DNA of 15,586 bases from CAYTLW01 sp964438735 (GTDB taxonomy: Bacteria; Myxococcota_A; UBA9042): assembly GCA_964438735.1 (NCBI GenBank), contig CAYTLW010000158.1:1-15586 (forward strand), in the 5' to 3' direction. The notes beneath the pieces are model-generated. The model searched no databases and was not told where the DNA came from. It saw only the letters and a list, made by a program, of their open reading frames with translations. How positions within the stretch are numbered: the stretch's first letter is position 1; each line of letters opens with the position of its first letter. Below, in pieces: positions 1-8,500 of the stretch. A program made the position numbers and the translations under genes.

Positions 1-30
1 TTGGGCGATCTACATCAGGGTGTGGGGCGG

Positions 31-250
31 GTCCGCGCAGCGGCTATGTCCAACTGAGCCGCGAAGCGGCGACATGCTCTAGCCTGGGGTGTAAACCCCA
101 GGAAATGGTTGCGTGTTATCTTGAGCTGCGAAGCTGCGGCATGAGCGGGGTGCCCACAACCATACCGCAGCTTCGCAGCTATGAAACCAGGTTGGCTGAC
201 AACCTGGGCCTCACGGCCCAGGCTAAATCATGACGCCGCTTCGCGGCTAA
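31..250. repeat. Nested palindromic repeat element (REP/MITE-like)
   Basis: The stretch is packed with hairpins arranged as one large imperfect palindrome centred near 152. A short module, a GC hairpin of the form GCxGCGAAGCxGC followed by GnCATG, appears on the plus strand at 58-76 and 124-143, with a degenerate copy at 31-48, and on the minus strand at 180-162 and 247-229. The 16-bp arms 124-139 and 165-180 are perfectly complementary. The outer modules are each followed by TAGCCTGGG leading into a second hairpin (83-89/96-102 on plus; 203-210/215-222 read on minus). A further stem is 187-194/200-207. These observations are direct. That this is a dispersed REP-type or MITE-type element, perhaps mobilised by a Y1/RAYT-type transposase elsewhere, is inference. 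No transposase is visible here. Confidence 0.7.
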
Positions 251-463
251 AGTGACCACCATTGTACTTAGGGGGGACTTGCGCTTCCTGGGGCGCGCCC
301 GAGCCCCGGCCCCAAGCTCACCCGCCATCAACAACCAGGGCAGCGGCAAGACCAACGCTCGCAAAACCGTTTCCAGGTCGCTGCCCTATGCAGTGGGACG
401 GACGGGAAAATCACACTTTTCCCGGCCGGGGGCCGAGCCCCGGCTCCCAGAATTGACAGCCGC
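251..463. other. Non-coding stretch with two small hairpins
   Basis: No reading frame here looks like a real protein: the frames are short, Pro/Arg-rich and run into the artefactual G/C tracts. Two stem-loops are visible. An 8-bp stem with a 6-nt loop lies at 403-410/417-424 (CGGGAAAA against TTTTCCCG), and a 6-bp stem lies at 426-431/438-443. Neither is followed by a convincing T-run on either strand, so neither is called a terminator. Confidence 0.4.
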
Positions 464-612
464 CGGGGGGGGGCGGCCGCCCCCCCCCCCGAGCCCCCCC
501 CCCCCCGCCGGGGGGGGGGCCCCCACCAGCACCCNNNNNNNNNNGGGGGGGCGGGGCGCCGCCTCTGGGTTTTTTGGGGGGGGGGGGGGGGGCCCCCCCC
601 CCCCCCCCCCGC
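464..612. other. Assembly gap (10 Ns) in poly-G/poly-C runs
   Basis: Ten Ns at 535-544 mark a scaffold join. On both sides the sequence collapses into runs of G and C up to about 17 long, broken by few other bases, unlike anything else in the window. This is most simply explained by low-quality read ends or gap filling. True sequence probably stops near 463 and resumes near 612. The join between the palindromic element and the gene block is therefore not guaranteed to be physical. Confidence 0.8.
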
Positions 613-956
613 CGCTGTTCGCTCGGCCAGACGGGAGGGTGGCTCCAACCGAGCTGCACGAGTTGCACGCTGGTCTTGGCGTGAGGTATGCCAGCGCGAC
701 TCCATCTCATCGAACTCCGACCTGCGACACCTTGTCTTGGCCGTCGTCCTTGAGACCCTTCTCTTGCATGGTTCGGGCCATTCGCTACGGCTGCGGCGAC
801 ATCCTCACCAGCGTCTCGAAACCACGCCGAAAACAACCACGGGCGTCGACCGGGCGACCTGTCGCATGGCCGGCGCGGAGAGACAGGTGCGACGGCGTTG
901 TGTGAAGGCAATGAGACAGATTCGAGACACCGCCGGACAGGTCGCGGGTCGACGAA
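613..956. other. Intergenic region, no convincing gene
   Basis: Both strands were read. The open frames here are short, rich in Arg, Pro and Ser, lack credible ribosome-binding sites, and either overlap the 3' end of the neighbouring large gene or pass through the assembly gap. The only structure seen is the inverted repeat at 844-954, described separately. No T-rich intrinsic terminator was found for the gene ending at 957. Confidence 0.5.
844..954. repeat. Imperfect 20-bp inverted repeat after a stop codon
   Basis: Left arm 844-863 and right arm 936-954 are reverse complements: 8 bp (CGTCGACC) and 10 bp (GCGACCTGTC) match exactly, separated by one or two non-pairing bases. The intervening 72 nt include a further related copy, GACAGGTGCGAC, at 882-893. 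The right arm ends 2 nt before the stop codon of the large gene at 957. There is no T-tract, so a Rho-independent terminator is not supported. An RNA 3' structure, a protein-binding repeat or a remnant of a small element are all possible. Confidence 0.55.
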
Positions 957-3900
957 TCAGTCGAGCAGCTCGTCCGTGGGCGGTACAGGCTTGAGGATCA
1001 CCGCCGTACCCTTGCGGCCATCGAGGTGCACGGCCACCGGCGTGTCCAGAGAGACGTGGCGGATGAACTCGTATTCACCGGTCGCCGGCTGGCTGTCGAG
1101 CCAATCACCGTCGAAGAACTCATCCTCAGCGGGAGCGCGTCCGCGGAGCGTCAGGTAGCCCAGCCGCAGGGCCGTAACGTTCTGGAAGAAGTGCGTGCCC
1201 TGGGAGGGATCAACGCTGCGGTCGCCGAACGGCACCTCGACGATCACCCGCGCGCCGGAGATCTGGCCCCACTTCACCGGCACGCCGAGCGCCGCATCAA
1301 ACGTGCCCCATCGTCCCGGACCGACCAGCAGGTAGGGTCGCTCCGCTTCGATCAGGGTCTCATTGATGGCGGCCACTTCCAGGGCGACCCGCGGCGTGCT
1401 GTACCCATCCAGGTCTTTGGCGGTGACATAGACCACGTCGTGAATGTCGCTCATATGCCCGTGACCGATCGCCATCTCGGTCCGGCAGAGCGTCGCCTCG
1501 GCGCTGTGTCCCTCGGTCTCGACCGACACGTCGGCGAAGTCCTGCAACATCATGGGTCGCACCTGGAGCACCGACAAAGCCGGGCGACGTGGCTCGCCTT
1601 CGACGACGGTACGCCCCCAATCGCCCATGTCGACGGCGAACTCGATCTCGATATCGCCGCCCATACCCGTCTGCGCCATGGACAGCAGGTCCTTGAGGGC
1701 GTCAGCCAGCGGCAGGGCCTCCCACTTCAAGATGTTGCTGAAGGTGACGACCCGCGGTCCGGGCCAGTTGAGGCCATCGCGGATCATGTCGTCGTGTGGA
1801 AAATAGACGCTGCCCACAGGCTGCAGGCTGCCGTCTCGCTCGGCGGCGTCCAGGCCATAGCGGATGAGGTTGGACTCGCAGCCTGCCTGGAAGTCCAGCT
1901 CGGTCTTGGACAGGTCGATGGCCATGAAATCCGCTTGCGAACCCTTGGCGAAATGGGACGCGGTCGGGAATTGGGGCAGCACCTCGGGACAACCCGGCGA
2001 AAAACGCAACGTGGAGCCGCCGCTGACCACGTAATGGCCCAGGCCGAGCGCCACCTGTGCGATGCCCTCCTCGGCGCGCTGCTGGCCGACCGGGTAGAAG
2101 TTGTAGGACTGGCCCACGCCGGCGAAGTGCGGGTAGAAGCGGTTGCCGTATTGCTGGCCCACCATCTCCTGGATGACCACGGCCATCTTCTCCTGCTCGA
2201 TGGAGTAGAGCGTGCCGCGGAAGTAGCTGCGCGCATCCTCGGAGAAGGCCGAGGCATACACCGCCTTGATGGCCCGGCAGAGCTCGACGAAGCGTACCTC
2301 GGTATCGGGGTGCGAGTTCGGCAGCAACCAGGTCGCGTAGATGCCAGCAAAGGGCTGCAGTCGGGAGTCTTCGAGCAGACTCGACGAGCGCACCGCCAGC
2401 GGGCCCTGGAACTCCTGGAACGCCAGCCGAAGGTCGCGCAGGAAGTCCGGGTCGAGCGGCCTGTCCAGGAATGCGGCTCGGATCTGATCGTCGGACCCGT
2501 TGTGGATCAGCTCGTCCGGCGGCGGATTGTCGCGCAGGTAGCGATCGTACTCGCCTGTGCCGACCACCACGGTGCGTGGCACCCGGATGTCGAGGCCAGG
2601 ATGGCGATCGCTGAGGCCTCGACGAGCGATCTGCGCGTTGGCGAAGGCGATGGCCCTGCCCTTGCCGCCCATGCTGCCGCCGCCGAGTCGAATGATGGCG
2701 TTGCGGGTATCGTTCTGGCGCGAGTCGAAGTCGGCGATCATGCCAGCCTGCTCGCGCACGCGAGCATCGCGCAGCGAACGCACCAGGTATTGGCGCAGGT
2801 GCTGGATGTCGACGAATTCGTCCTTGGAACGCGGCCTGATCTGGGCCGCCAGGGGGAACATGCAGCGAGCCTTGAGCCACAGGGAGAAGTGGTTGTGCGC
2901 CGAGTGGAATTCGATCGACTCCGCGGGCACCACGGCGAGCTGCTTCTCCATCTGGTAGACGTCCGCTGCCCTGCCCACCTCGGTGCTGTCGGGCAGGCGG
3001 AAGATGAAGTCACCAAAGCCGAGATTGCGAATCAGGAAGTTGCGGATCCGAGCGAGCAGATCGGGCGAGTTCTTGTCTGCGAAGACGCAGCCCATCTCGT
3101 CGGCGCGCTCCGCGTTATGGGTCTCGGCGGACTGCACCAGGATGGGCAGGTCGCTCTCCATCTTGCGCACTTCTTCGACCAGGTCGAAGCCGGAGCCTCC
3201 TTTTTCGATGCCGTCGCGCGGGAAGCGCACGTCGGTGATGACGGCAAAGAGGTAGTCCTTGTAACGCTCGGCGTACGCCAGGGCCTGCTCGTAGTTCGTC
3301 GCCAGCAGGATCTTCGGCCGCGCAGCCATGCGCATCCGCCGGTGCAGGTCGTTCAACCCCTCGGCGATCAGCGAGCGCGACTGGCTCATGAGTTCGGTGT
3401 AGAGCAGCGTCAGGAAGCTCGAATAGCGCTGCACCGAGTCCTCGACGACGATGATCACCTGCACGCCCGCGATCCGCGTGTCTCGCTCCACGTTCTGCAC
3501 GTCTTCGACCATCTTGATGCCAGCCATCAAGATGCGTGCGTCGCCCGTCCAGAGAACCATGCGGTCGATGCCGATGGGACAGACTCCGCCCGGGCACTGT
3601 TCCATGTCGGCGTGATCGAAGGTCAGCAGCACCACGGGCAGGTCGCCGAATCGCTGTTTGACCTGGAAAGCGAAGTCCGCAACCGGCATGTCCTTGAGGC
3701 GGACCACCGTGATGACCATATCGAAGCGGCGTTCGGCCAGGGCCTCCAGGGCGCGCGCTGCAGTGGATACGTGCGTGATCCGCGGCGCCAGCGACAGATC
3801 GAGCTCGCTGTACTCGGAATAGAGTCGCTCGGTGAGACGACCGTCCTCTTCCAGGATGAAGGCGTCATACGCCGGCGAGACCAGCAGGATCTCGCGAATG

Positions 3901-3971
3901 CGCGAGGCCATCAGGTCGTGAAAGCGCAGAAACCACGGGTCGCGGGACTGCATGTGATAGAGCGGCGACAT
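957..3971 (-). CDS. PEP-synthase-like ATP-grasp protein with N-terminal receiver domains
   Basis: A 1004-residue protein, probably cytoplasmic, of unknown role. Numbering is from ATG 3971, chosen because AGGGGAG lies 6 nt upstream; ATG 4004 sits right at the end of a terminator T-tract. Residues about 26-157 resemble a receiver domain that has lost its acceptor Asp (VITVV in its place). Residues about 169-316 look like an intact receiver with acid pair E177/D178, acceptor D247 (VITDV), S281 and K300, with an enlarged first helical segment. Residues about 422-807 match the PPDK_N PEP/pyruvate-binding ATP-grasp fold: GGKG (K437), AVRSSS (R528), DIEIEFA and LQVRP. The phospho-His swivel domain and PEP-utiliser TIM barrel of true PEP synthase are absent. 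A C-terminal region carries GPGRWG (884-889) and GTHFFQN (925-931), motifs I recall from an uncharacterised family of PEP/pyruvate-binding proteins. It could be a phosphorelay-controlled phosphotransferase or a nucleotide sensor (inference). Confidence 0.9.
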   Translation of the reverse strand: MSPLYHMQSRDPWFLRFHDLMASRIREILLVSPAYDAFILEEDGRLTERLYSEYSELDLSLAPRITHVSTAARALEALAERRFDMVITVVRLKDMPVADFAFQVKQRFGDLPVVLLTFDHADMEQCPGGVCPIGIDRMVLWTGDARILMAGIKMVEDVQNVERDTRIAGVQVIIVVEDSVQRYSSFLTLLYTELMSQSRSLIAEGLNDLHRRMRMAARPKILLATNYEQALAYAERYKDYLFAVITDVRFPRDGIEKGGSGFDLVEEVRKMESDLPILVQSAETHNAERADEMGCVFADKNSPDLLARIRNFLIRNLGFGDFIFRLPDSTEVGRAADVYQMEKQLAVVPAESIEFHSAHNHFSLWLKARCMFPLAAQIRPRSKDEFVDIQHLRQYLVRSLRDARVREQAGMIADFDSRQNDTRNAIIRLGGGSMGGKGRAIAFANAQIARRGLSDRHPGLDIRVPRTVVVGTGEYDRYLRDNPPPDELIHNGSDDQIRAAFLDRPLDPDFLRDLRLAFQEFQGPLAVRSSSLLEDSRLQPFAGIYATWLLPNSHPDTEVRFVELCRAIKAVYASAFSEDARSYFRGTLYSIEQEKMAVVIQEMVGQQYGNRFYPHFAGVGQSYNFYPVGQQRAEEGIAQVALGLGHYVVSGGSTLRFSPGCPEVLPQFPTASHFAKGSQADFMAIDLSKTELDFQAGCESNLIRYGLDAAERDGSLQPVGSVYFPHDDMIRDGLNWPGPRVVTFSNILKWEALPLADALKDLLSMAQTGMGGDIEIEFAVDMGDWGRTVVEGEPRRPALSVLQVRPMMLQDFADVSVETEGHSAEATLCRTEMAIGHGHMSDIHDVVYVTAKDLDGYSTPRVALEVAAINETLIEAERPYLLVGPGRWGTFDAALGVPVKWGQISGARVIVEVPFGDRSVDPSQGTHFFQNVTALRLGYLTLRGRAPAEDEFFDGDWLDSQPATGEYEFIRHVSLDTPVAVHLDGRKGTAVILKPVPPTDELLD

Positions 3972-3977
3972 GCTGCG

Positions 3978-3984
3978 CTCCCCT
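3978..3984 (-). promoter_or_regulatory. Ribosome-binding site deciding start at 3971
   Basis: AGGGGAG on the minus strand, 6 nt before ATG 3971. The upstream in-frame ATG at 4004 has no comparable site and abuts the terminator tail, so the shorter protein is preferred. Confidence 0.65.
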
Positions 3985-4004
3985 GGGCCGCCCAGACCGT
4001 CCAT

Positions 4005-4043
4005 ACAAGAAAGGGGGCGACGTCCTGCGTGGACGCCGCCCCC
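4005..4043 (-). terminator. Rho-independent terminator of glutamate dehydrogenase gene
   Basis: On the minus strand a 13-bp stem (arms 4031-4043 and 4013-4025) encloses a 5-nt loop, with one G-U wobble that is a mismatch if read on the plus strand. It is followed directly by TTTCTTGT (4012-4005). The strand-specific wobble pairing and T-tail show that it works on the minus strand. It starts about 25 nt after the glutamate dehydrogenase stop codon and separates that gene from the ATP-grasp gene beyond it. Confidence 0.85.
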
Positions 4044-4067
4044 CGGAGTGTGCCGTAAATGGCTCGA

Positions 4068-5408
4068 TCAGACCACGCCGTGGTCGAGCATCGAGTCAGC
4101 AACCTTGATGAAACCGGCGATATTGGCGCCCTTGACGTAGTCAATGCCGTCGCCCACTTTGCCGTAGCGCACGCAGGAAGCGTGGATCGACTTCATGATC
4201 TGGTGCAGCCGTCCGTCGACCTCTTCGCGGGTCCAGCCCAGGTGCAGCGCGTTCTGGCTCATCTCCAGACCCGAGGTGGCCACGCCGCCGGCGTTGGCGG
4301 CCTTGCCGGGCCCGTAGAGTACGCCGGCGCCCTGGAAGACCTCGATGCCGTCGGGCTCGGTGGGCATGTTGGCGCCCTCAGAGACCACGAAGCAGCCGTT
4401 GGCGACCAGCTTGCGCGCGTCGTCGCCACTGACTTCATTCTGCGTGGCGCTCGGGAACGCCGCATCGCAGGGCACGCCCCAGGGGCGCTCCCCCTCGTGG
4501 TAGGTGGAGCCCGGGTACTGCTCGACGTACTCGCGGATGCGGCCACGACGATTGTTCTTCAGATCCATGACCCAGGCCAGCTTCTCGGCGTCGATGCCAT
4601 TGGGGTCGTGAATGAATCCGCCCGAATCGGACAGGGTCACGGCCTTGGCGCCAAAGTCGTTGAGCTTCTCCACCGTGTACTGGGCCACGTTGCCCGAACC
4701 GGAGACGGTGCAGATCTTGCCTGCCAGCTCGTCGCCGCGATGGCCGAGCATCTCCTGGGCGAAGTAGACGGCGCCATAGCCGGTCGCCTCGGGGCGGATC
4801 AGCGAGCCACCCCAGTTGATGCCCTTGCCGGTCAGCACGCCGGTGAACTCGTTGCGCAGCTTCTTGTACATGCCGAAGAGGAAGCCGATCTCCCGGCCGC
4901 CGACGCCGATGTCGCCCGCGGGCACGTCGGTATTGGGGCCGATGTGACGGAAGAGCTCGCTCATGAACGCCTGGCAGAAGCGCATCACCTCGCCGTCGGT
5001 CTTGCCCTTGGGATCGAAGTCGGAGCCGCCCTTGCCGCCGCCCATGGGCAGCGTGGTGAGGGCGTTCTTGTAGACCTGCTCGAAGGCCAGGAACTTGAGG
5101 ATGCCCAGGTTGACGCTGGCGTGGAAGCGCAGTCCGCCCTTGTACGGGCCGATGGCGCTGTTCATCTCGATGCGGAATCCGCGATTGACCTGCACGTGGC
5201 CGCGGTCATCAACCCATGGAACGCGGAACATGAGCACACGCTCGGGCTCGACCATGCGCTCGAGGATCTTGCCCTGGCGATAGGCCGGCGTGGCCTCGAC
5301 CAGAGGCATCACAGACTCGACCACTTCGTGCACAGCCTGATGGAACTCGGATTCGGTGGGATTCTTGGCGACCACATTGGCCATGAAGGCGTCGATCGTA
5401 TTGGTCAT
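4068..5408 (-). CDS. gdhA: Glutamate dehydrogenase, class I hexameric, probably NADP-specific
   Basis: Converts 2-oxoglutarate and ammonium to glutamate with NAD(P)H, a cytoplasmic nitrogen-assimilation step. The 446-residue length is close to Escherichia coli GdhA. Visible family motifs are GPYKGGLRFH (about 88-97), PMGGGKGG with the catalytic Lys at 126, PAGDIGVGGRE with the catalytic Asp at 166, TGKG and GGSLIRPEATGYG (about 193-212), and the Rossmann GSGNVA (237-242). SDSGG at 260-264 ends the second strand of that fold. The start at 5408 is chosen because AGGAG lies 8 nt upstream and the protein then begins as typical family members do; an in-frame extension to 5546 is possible but non-homologous. 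The 166-nt gap upstream (5409-5574) has no gene; it is GC-rich with an alternating CG run near 5515-5527 and presumably holds its promoter, which I could not locate. NADP preference is inferred from the family and not proved by sequence. Confidence 0.97.
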   Translation of the reverse strand: MTNTIDAFMANVVAKNPTESEFHQAVHEVVESVMPLVEATPAYRQGKILERMVEPERVLMFRVPWVDDRGHVQVNRGFRIEMNSAIGPYKGGLRFHASVNLGILKFLAFEQVYKNALTTLPMGGGKGGSDFDPKGKTDGEVMRFCQAFMSELFRHIGPNTDVPAGDIGVGGREIGFLFGMYKKLRNEFTGVLTGKGINWGGSLIRPEATGYGAVYFAQEMLGHRGDELAGKICTVSGSGNVAQYTVEKLNDFGAKAVTLSDSGGFIHDPNGIDAEKLAWVMDLKNNRRGRIREYVEQYPGSTYHEGERPWGVPCDAAFPSATQNEVSGDDARKLVANGCFVVSEGANMPTEPDGIEVFQGAGVLYGPGKAANAGGVATSGLEMSQNALHLGWTREEVDGRLHQIMKSIHASCVRYGKVGDGIDYVKGANIAGFIKVADSMLDHGVV

Positions 5409-5416
5409 CTGTGCGT

Positions 5417-5421
5417 CTCCT
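5417..5421 (-). promoter_or_regulatory. Ribosome-binding site for glutamate dehydrogenase
   Basis: AGGAG on the minus strand, 8 nt before ATG 5408. It fixes this start over the longer in-frame reading. Confidence 0.75.
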
Positions 5422-5574
5422 GAAGCGAAGCCCGGTTCCGGGTCGGGGCGGGTCGCCATGGTCTCAGTCGATGAAAGCGGACGCGCCCCCCGGCGCGCCC
5501 GGTGCCATGATATTCCGCGCGCGCGCCATTTCCGGCGAATCTGCATCCAGACACGCGCAGTGGATTCCGAACGG

Positions 5575-8500
5575 CTATTCCTGACAGGTGCCAGACTTGC
5601 AGATGGCCTTCTTTCCGCAGAACGTTCCGTCGGGCAACGCCTGGATTTTGCACATGCCCGACTTGGCCTGGCAGGTGTTCTTCTTGCAAGCGGTGTCGGC
5701 CAGCGGATCGCACCAGGTCACCGTCGCGGGGTCGGGCTTGCAGGTGTAGGGCAGCGTGCTGTGATCGCACCACAGCGTGCCTTTGCAGGGTCCACCCGGA
5801 TCAGCGGCGAGGCAGTCGGCCTTGTCATGACAGCTGCAGACGTCCACACCAGGGGCGCACTTGCCGGCCTTGCAGGCATCCCCGACGGTGCAGGGGTCGC
5901 CATCGGAACAGGGCCCCGGCACGGGGACGGCAACACATTTGCCCACCTTGGGATCGCACTTGAGCAGGTCACAGGGGCCGCTCTGTTCGAGGTCGCAATA
6001 CACGGCCGTCGCCGGTGCCACCTTGCAGGTCCAGGGCATGGCGCTGCGATCGCAGACCTTCTTGGCGCCGCAACCGACAGCGGCTGTATTGCAGTCGTTG
6101 TCGGTCAAGCAGCCACAGATCACCGTGCCGACGCCGCAGGTGCCGGCCGTGCAGACCTGGGACACGACGCAGGGATTGCCATCACTGCAGATCTTGCCCT
6201 CGTTGGCCGGCAAGAGCGCACAGGCGCCGGTCATCTTGTTGCAGGTCGCCGCCAGGCAGGTGGTGTCCGATTTGGGATCGCATTTCACCACCGTGGCGGG
6301 GTTGTTCTTGCACATGCCCGTGGGCTTGTCGCAGTAGACCTTGCCATTGCACGCATCGCCGTCATCCCACTTTCCGCAGTCTGCATCCTTTTTGCAGTGG
6401 CAGATGAACGTGTCGCCGGCCGAGCAAGTCCCCCCTGAACAGGCGTCGTTGACAGTGCAGGGATCGCCATCCTGGCAGAGCAGACCGTCCTTGACGGGCT
6501 TCATTTTGCAGACGCCCGAAGACGGCTGGCAGGTATTCTTGAGGCAGTTCGTATCCTTGGTCTTGTCGCACGCGATCAGCGTCGACGGGTCCGGTTTGCA
6601 GAACCCGCCATCGCAGTAGGGCACTCCGTTGCAGACGCTGCCGTCGTCGAAGGCGAGGCAATCGGCCGAGACCTGGCACTGACAAACGGCGGTCTTGCCG
6701 GGTTTGCAGTCCACGTCGACGCACTTGTCGTTGACCGTGCACGGATTGCCGTCGTCGCACGCCAGGAAGGAGACCACGGGCTGGTTGTAGGGCACCTTCT
6801 TCTTGACGGTGATGGGTTTGCCGGTGACCGGATCCTTGACCGTCAGGATGAGGGTCTTGATGTGCGTCTTTGGCGTCATCTTGCACTTGCCCTCGGTGGG
6901 CCAGCACAGGTTTTCCACGCAGGGGCCATCCTTGCTGGGATCGCAGTGCACCACCGAAGCGGGCGAGGCCTTGCAGACCGGCTGAGGACCCGATTTGTCG
7001 CACCACAACACGCCGTTGCAGAGGTCGCCGTCGTCCTTCTTGGCGCAATCCGCGTCGGCGTTGCAGACGCAGACATTGATGGGACCGGGGTTGCATACAC
7101 CGGCGATGCAGACGTCATTGACGCTGCATGGGTCGCCGTCTTCGCATAACAAGGGTTTGCCAATTGGCGACTTCGGCACCGTCATCACGCAGGTGCCCGT
7201 CTTGGAGGAGCAGGTGTTCTTGGCGCACGCGCTGTCCGCGCTCGTGTCGCAGTAGACCTTGCCCGTGGTCGCGCAGGCGGGGGCAAAGCCTGCGGTGTCG
7301 CAGTACACCACGCCTTCACAGGGGCTGCTGCCGAACTCGTTGAGGCATTTATCCAACTTCTTGGGCGTGCACTTGCAGAGGAGCGTCGTGCCGACACATT
7401 TGCCGCCCGTGCATTTCGCGTTGGCGATGCAGGGGTCGCCATCGGCACATGGTTTGCCCGTCTTGTTGCCGGGCACGCACTTGCCCGTGGCCGGATTGCA
7501 GACCTGCTGCGCGCACTCGGACTGGTCGGCGCCCTGGCAGTCGATCGGCTGGCCCTTGCCGACCTCGCACTGGCCGCTCGCCTTGTTGCAGACCAGCGTC
7601 CCGTTGCAGGCGTTGCCATCGTCGGCGCCGGCGCAGTCCGCGTCCTTGGTGCACTTGCAGCCGCCCACCTTGCCCGTGCAGGCGCCGTTGAGGCAGGCGT
7701 CGTCGCCAGTGCAGTTGTTGCCGTCGTTGCAGGGCGCGCCGTTGGCCTTGTTCTGCAACGCGCACTTGCCCGTCTTGGGCTGGCAGGCGTAGGTCTGGCA
7801 GGGCCGCTTGTAGAGATCGATACAGGTGACCGACGACGACGGTTTGGGCTTACACGTCCAGACGGGCCCGCTGCGGTCACAGTAGCGCACGCCATTGCAC
7901 AGGTTGCCGTCGTCGTACTTGGCGCAGTCGGCATGGACCTGGCATTGGCAAGATGGTTTGCCCTTCTTGCACTGACCGTCGGCGCAGTGATCTCCCTTGG
8001 TGCAGCCGTCGCCGTCGGTGCACGACTTGCTGACGTTGACCGGCTTCAACCCGCACTTGCCGGTCTTCGGCTCACAAACATTGGCCGTGCACGGGCCAGC
8101 CTTCTTGGGATCGCAGATTATGCTGCCCACCGGGCTCTTGACGCAGGTATAGGGCGCCTTGGCCTTGTCGCAGTACAGGGTGCCATTGCAGGCGTTGCCG
8201 TCGTCGAACTTGGCGCAATCGGCATGGGTCTGGCACTGACACGTGGACTTGCTCGCTTTGCATGCGCCTGCCTGGCAGGTGGCCAGGGTGCAGATATCGC
8301 CGTCCTGACACGGCGCCCCTTCATTCTTACCGGCCATCTTGCACTTGCCCGATTTGGGGTCGCATAGGTTGGCGCTGCAGACGGTATCCGCCTTCACCGA
8401 GCAGGTGATCCCGGTGGCGGGATTCGGTTTGCAGGACCAGGGAGACTTTGCCTTGTCGCAGTACCAGGTGCCGTTGCAGACGTCGCCATCGTCGTGCTTG

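Noticed and set aside
403..443. Hairpins considered as terminators
   Set aside because: Neither is followed by a convincing T-run on either strand, and no gene ends next to them.
411..911. Minus-strand frame across the N gap
   Set aside because: It reads through the Ns and homopolymers, giving Pro/Gly runs, and has no supported start or homology.
737..994. Small plus-strand frame of 85 residues
   Set aside because: It overlaps the 3' end of the real minus-strand gene, is Arg/Ala-rich and has no ribosome-binding site that I can see.
1026..4058. A 1010-residue open frame on the plus strand opposite the ATP-grasp gene
   Set aside because: It has no recognisable domain, is full of His/Arg/Val in the pattern of an antisense shadow, and the minus strand has clear PPDK_N motifs. 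High GC with G/C third positions removes stops on the opposite strand.
4059..5423. A 454-residue plus-strand open frame opposite glutamate dehydrogenase
   Set aside because: The minus strand encodes an unmistakable full-length dehydrogenase; the plus frame is its shadow.
5409..5546. N-terminal extension of glutamate dehydrogenase
   Set aside because: The extra 46 residues are Arg-rich and unlike the family, and a good ribosome-binding site sits before 5408.
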